Source: Bacteriovoracaceae bacterium UBA2428 (GTDB lineage Bacteria; Bdellovibrionota; UBA2428). Taken from it: 8,659 nucleotides of DNA. The stretch covers positions 12,060 through 20,718 of the forward strand of contig DDRA01000066.1 in the NCBI GenBank assembly GCA_002343545.1, read 5' to 3'. This document shows, in pieces, positions 5,681 through 8,659 of this stretch. The notes below the pieces were generated by a model. That model saw only the letters and a program-made list of their open reading frames with translations, did no database searches and was not told where the DNA came from. How positions within the stretch are numbered: the first letter of the stretch is position 1; every line of letters starts with the position of its first letter. The position numbers and the translations under genes are program-made.

Positions 5681-6622
5681 ATGGATACGAATTCTCCCCT
5701 TAGCGCCGTGCGTCCGATCGAGCGTCGTTTCTTGCGCCTGAAGGGTCCCGATGCGACCCGATATCTCCAGGGGATGCTCACGGCCGACGTCGCCAAGGCT
5801 TCGGCCGCCGCTTCCGAGGCCGGTCGTCCGGCCGGCGGTCGGGCTTATCTGCTCGATGCCAAAGGCAAAGCGAAATCTGAAATTGTCTTTCTTTGTCTTT
5901 CAAAAGAGGAAATCCTTCTTTCGCTTCCCGCCGCGCAAGCCGATGGAGCGGCGACGGCGTTGGATGCTTACATCATCGCCGACGACGTGCAGCTCGAAGT
6001 CTTGGGCGAAGCTCCTTACGCGACGATCTACCGTGTTCCGGATTCGCCCTTCGCGTCGATTCCGACCTTGGCGCCGAACGTGCCCGACGCCAAAGACCGC
6101 TTGGCCGTCGTGGCCGAGGAAGCTTGGGGACTTCGCGTGCGCCGCACGGATTTCGGCGACCACGACGAAGAATGGTGGGTGCGCGACGCCTCCCAGATTC
6201 CTCGCCACGAAGGGCTCGACGACGCGGCTTGGGCCTCGTTGCGGATCGCGCGAGGCGTCGCGGAGTGGGGCCCGGACCTCGGGACGGACAGTCTCGTGCT
6301 CGAGTTTCCCGTGCAAGACGCGATCAGTTTCCATAAAGGCTGCTACATCGGTCAGGAAGTCGTCGCGCGCGCGACCTATCGCGGCAAGATGACGCGCGGA
6401 CTCTGCCGTTTCACGGCTTCGGCTTCGCTCGAAGTCGGCTACGTTCACGCGGAAAACGAGCCCGATAAGCCGGTCGGCAAGCTCACGACGGTCGAGGGTA
6501 ACAAGGGGCTCGGGCTTTTGCGTTTCGCTCCTCTCGATGCGGGTTCGAAACTCGTCCAAATTCGGGCCGACGGAGGACGCACGTTGATCGAAAACGTCGA
6601 GGTCCTGCTTGGCCGAGAATAA
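5681..6622 (+). CDS. ygfZ: YgfZ/GcvT-like folate-binding protein (Fe-S cluster factor)
   Basis: YgfZ proteins bind tetrahydrofolate and support the making or repair of certain Fe-S enzymes, in E. coli notably the tRNA-modifying MiaB. The 313-residue product carries the family signature KGCYIGQE at 219-226 with the key cysteine C221. The N-terminal folate-binding layout is also typical: FLRLKGPDATRYLQGMLTADV at 17-37 and YLLDAKGKAKSEIVF at 56-70. Length is near that of E. coli YgfZ (326). The ATG at 5681 follows a TAGGAT box that may be the promoter -10, so the message may be nearly leaderless. The downstream recombinase gene starts inside its last codons. Codons for residues about 65-80 are strikingly AT-rich compared with the rest of the gene. 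Confidence 0.93.
   Translation: MDTNSPLSAVRPIERRFLRLKGPDATRYLQGMLTADVAKASAAASEAGRPAGGRAYLLDAKGKAKSEIVFLCLSKEEILLSLPAAQADGAATALDAYIIADDVQLEVLGEAPYATIYRVPDSPFASIPTLAPNVPDAKDRLAVVAEEAWGLRVRRTDFGDHDEEWWVRDASQIPRHEGLDDAAWASLRIARGVAEWGPDLGTDSLVLEFPVQDAISFHKGCYIGQEVVARATYRGKMTRGLCRFTASASLEVGYVHAENEPDKPVGKLTTVEGNKGLGLLRFAPLDAGSKLVQIRADGGRTLIENVEVLLGRE
6599..6603 (+). promoter_or_regulatory. Ribosome binding site supporting the TTG start of the recombinase
   Basis: GAGGT lies 5 nt before the TTG at 6609, inside the 3' end of ygfZ. No ATG or GTG in the same frame nearby gives a better fit to the length of Xer proteins, so this site decides the start. Confidence 0.6.
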
Positions 6623-7523
6623 GAAGTCTTCGCGCCAAGACGCGGTCGAAGACTTCCTTTGGTATCTGCAGGCCGAGCGTCGGCTCGCGACGAACACGCT
6701 CGACGCTTACCGCGGCGACCTTGAGCAATGGCGCGGGGCGGGAATGGATTTGGCGGCCGCGCCTCCCCCGGATTCCGAACTCGTTTCCATCCTCGAATCC
6801 TTCGAAGGCGCCGGCCACAAGGAAAGCACGCGCGCCCGCCGAACGGCCGCCCTGCGGGCCTTCGCCAAGTATCGCTCCCTTTCCGATCCCGAATGGGAAA
6901 GCGTGCTCCGCCGCCTGCCGGCGGCCGCTTCGGCGACCCTCTTGCCGAGGGCGTTGGATCTCCAGGAAATGGAGTCCCTCTTGGACTTCGATCCGAGCGG
7001 CGATCTTAACCGCCTGCGGGACCGGGCGCTCCTGGAGCTGCTCTACGCTTCGGGGCTTCGGGTCTCGGAGGCGATCACGCTGACGTGGGCGCACGTCGAT
7101 GAGCGGCGCGGTCTTTTGAAAGTCATGGGCAAGGGCAAGAAAGAGCGGTGGGTTCCCTTCACGGACCGCGCCGGCGAGTGGCTCTTTCGTTACCGTGACA
7201 CCGCGTGGGCGCACTGGTCGGAAGGACTGCCCAAGCGCATCGCCGAGACGGTTTTCCTTAGCCGTCGTCGTCGGCCGCTGACCCGCATGGGCGTTTGGAA
7301 GCTACTGCGGGCCCGCGCGCTAGAGTGCGGGGTAGACGGGGTGCACCCGCACGTTCTCCGACATAGCTTTGCGACCCATTTGCTCAAGGGCGGCGCCGAC
7401 GTTCGCGCCGTGCAGATGCTCCTCGGGCATGCTTCGTTAGGGGCCACGGAACGTTACCTGAAATTGCGGGACGAGGATCTTCAGGAACTCTTTCGTCGCC
7501 ATCATCCTTCCTACGCTCGCTGA
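6609..7523 (+). CDS. XerC/XerD-family tyrosine recombinase
   Basis: Xer recombinases resolve chromosome dimers at dif by strand exchange through a phosphotyrosine link. The 304-residue product has the usual Xer length: an N-terminal SAM-like core-binding domain (about 8-92) and a catalytic domain (about 115-298). All six active-site residues are visible: R151 (ASGLRVSEA), K175 (VMGKGKKER), H248 and R251 (HPHVLRHSFATHLL), H274 (MLLGHASLG) and Y283 (ERYLKL). The block GGADVRAVQMLLGH and the end RRHHPSYAR look more like XerD than XerC, but ATERYLKL replaces the usual TTQIYTH, so I do not assign a letter. It starts at TTG 6609, overlapping ygfZ by 14 nt in another frame. No dif-like site is seen nearby, and the housekeeping context argues against a phage or integron integrase. 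Confidence 0.93.
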   Translation: MAENKKSSRQDAVEDFLWYLQAERRLATNTLDAYRGDLEQWRGAGMDLAAAPPPDSELVSILESFEGAGHKESTRARRTAALRAFAKYRSLSDPEWESVLRRLPAAASATLLPRALDLQEMESLLDFDPSGDLNRLRDRALLELLYASGLRVSEAITLTWAHVDERRGLLKVMGKGKKERWVPFTDRAGEWLFRYRDTAWAHWSEGLPKRIAETVFLSRRRRPLTRMGVWKLLRARALECGVDGVHPHVLRHSFATHLLKGGADVRAVQMLLGHASLGATERYLKLRDEDLQELFRRHHPSYAR

Positions 7524-7524
7524 A

Positions 7525-7542
7525 CTTCACGTAATCTTCACG
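7525..7542 (+). promoter_or_regulatory. Pho-box-like direct repeat (possible OmpR/PhoB-family operator)
   Basis: CTTCACG occurs twice, at 7525-7531 and 7536-7542, split by TAAT. Two 7-nt direct repeats with a 4-nt AT-rich spacer (11-nt period) is the layout of PhoB/PhoP operators, and the TTCAC core resembles Streptomyces and Bacillus PhoP units. It starts 2 nt after the recombinase stop and lies 44 nt before the next start codon. Confidence 0.4.
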
Positions 7543-7572
7543 CGTTTTGCGTCGGTGCGGGGCTCCGAAACT

Positions 7573-7584
7573 CCGATAAGTCGG
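7573..7584 (+). promoter_or_regulatory. Weak -10-like GATAAG within a small inverted repeat
   Basis: CCGA-TAAG-TCGG is a perfect 4-bp inverted repeat that ends 2 nt before the GTG at 7587. GATAAG (7575-7580) is a four-of-six match to TATAAT. CTCCGA is also repeated directly at 7563-7568 and 7571-7576. No Shine-Dalgarno sequence is seen here. The signals are short and may be chance. Confidence 0.22.
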
Positions 7585-7586
7585 GC

Positions 7587-8351
7587 GTGAGGATTCGCGC
7601 CTCTTTGCTTCTTTTGGTCTGTTCGTTCGTGCTTTGGGCGCTTCGGTCGACGCCCGTCGCGCGCGAGCCGACCCGCGACGCGGTCGCGGAACTTCGCGAG
7701 GAGAGCCCGGAACGCATCGAATCGAAGGTCACGGTTCGTCTAGGCGAGCGACATCCGGCTTCGGCGCCCGAAGTCCCCGACCTCGAAGAGGGCGTGCTCG
7801 CGAACTGCGGCGTGACCGACGTCGATCGCATCGTCGCGCGCCTTCCCGTCGCGTCGCTCGAGGTCCGTCAGCTCCGCTGGACCTTGCGGGGGGCCACGAA
7901 GTTTTGGGTTCTCGAGCAGACCCGGGTCAGCGACGGCGAGATTCAGGTGCGGCTGGGCAGCATGGCGCGTCGCGAAGATCCTCCCGATATTCTCTCCGAG
8001 GCGACCTTCGGGGGAGACGCCGCGCCCGCCGAAGCCGAGGGGGGAGCGGCGCCCCTGAGTTATCTTACTTTGGGAGAAGCCCAAGGAGCCTTCGGCGGCG
8101 AGTGGGCCGAGTTCCGAGGAACGTCGATCGTGGAAACCGAGGAAACGGGTCGCTTTACCGTGTACGGTCGAATCTTCCTTGAAGACGGAGCCTTACGTCC
8201 GGACCCCGTCCGGTCGACGACCGAAACGACGCGGCCTATGGCCTTCCAACGCCGGAACGGGATTTTCGTCTCGGCCGCTTTCGCGGCCCAAGACCGGGGT
8301 CGTCCCGCCGAGCTGCTCTGCAGCGGTGGGCGTTGCCACTGCGATCCCTAG
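7587..8351 (+). CDS. Unrecognised membrane-anchored or exported protein with a Cys-rich C-terminus
   Basis: I do not recognise this 254-residue protein. It opens MRIRASLLLLVCSFVLWALR, a positively charged start and about 15 hydrophobic residues, which suits a signal anchor or signal peptide. The cysteine at 12 is not in a proper lipobox, so a lipoprotein is unlikely. The rest is soluble and charged, with an acidic Ala/Gly/Pro-rich linker around 139-157 (AEAEGGAAP) separating two predicted beta-rich parts (about 45-130 and 158-232). The chain ends LLCSGGRCHCDP, with C245, C250 and C252, and C74 lies further upstream. These could form disulfides or hold a metal. The GTG start at 7587 has no clear ribosome site. 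Coding composition matches its neighbours, and competing frames here are shorter, so a real gene is likely. Confidence 0.7.
   Translation: MRIRASLLLLVCSFVLWALRSTPVAREPTRDAVAELREESPERIESKVTVRLGERHPASAPEVPDLEEGVLANCGVTDVDRIVARLPVASLEVRQLRWTLRGATKFWVLEQTRVSDGEIQVRLGSMARREDPPDILSEATFGGDAAPAEAEGGAAPLSYLTLGEAQGAFGGEWAEFRGTSIVETEETGRFTVYGRIFLEDGALRPDPVRSTTETTRPMAFQRRNGIFVSAAFAAQDRGRPAELLCSGGRCHCDP

Positions 8352-8659
<308 letters not shown>

Noticed and set aside
5900..6697. A 265-codon minus-strand frame over ygfZ
   Set aside because: It is antisense to the KGCYIGQE signature region; the product looks like a bias shadow.
6609..7523. Integrase of a mobile element or integron
   Set aside because: The protein has Xer length and layout, is coupled to ygfZ, and no att-like repeats, cargo genes or tRNA target are seen nearby.
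7540..7552. ACGC-GTTTT-GCGT as a terminator after the recombinase
   Set aside because: The stem is only 4 bp and no T-tract follows, so it cannot be supported as a terminator.

Overview
The window is a gene-dense, high-GC stretch of a Gram-negative bacterial chromosome. It carries mostly housekeeping genes and three less familiar envelope or secreted proteins. A predicted outer-membrane beta-barrel points to a Gram-negative cell. RNase J, GTG/TTG starts and TAGnnT-type -10 elements would fit a Bdellovibrionota/Oligoflexia or Myxococcota-like lineage, but that placement is inference. I see no transposase, integron, CRISPR array, tRNA, rRNA or phage module.

Left arm (1-4203, + strand). The tail of a TPR-like protein overlaps by ATGA the start of a 495-residue secreted protein, predicted to be an outer-membrane beta-barrel with a Cys-containing helical N-terminal domain. 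A 29-nt gap follows. Then comes a complete RNase J, which overlaps by GTGA a D-aminoacyl-tRNA deacylase (dtd). RNase J and dtd look like a small RNA-metabolism operon.

Centre (4204-5680). A hairpin with a UUCG loop and a U-tract, reading on the minus strand, ends a minus-strand gene for a secreted zinc carboxypeptidase of the M14A/carboxypeptidase T type. It has a signal peptide and a propeptide. The 55-nt gap upstream of it holds overlapping candidate promoters for this gene and for the divergent ygfZ.

Right arm (5681-8659, + strand). ygfZ (folate-binding Fe-S cluster factor) overlaps a XerC/XerD-type tyrosine recombinase by 14 nt. Next comes a 63-nt gap holding an 11-nt-period direct repeat that resembles a PhoB/PhoP box. 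After it lies an unrecognised 254-residue protein with an N-terminal membrane segment and a Cys-rich tail. The window ends in the first 76 codons of alaS.

No clear undescribed multi-gene system is visible. The best leads are a recurrent -10-like element placed only 6-9 nt before start codons (possible leaderless mRNAs), the Pho-box-like repeat, and the two unrecognised envelope proteins.
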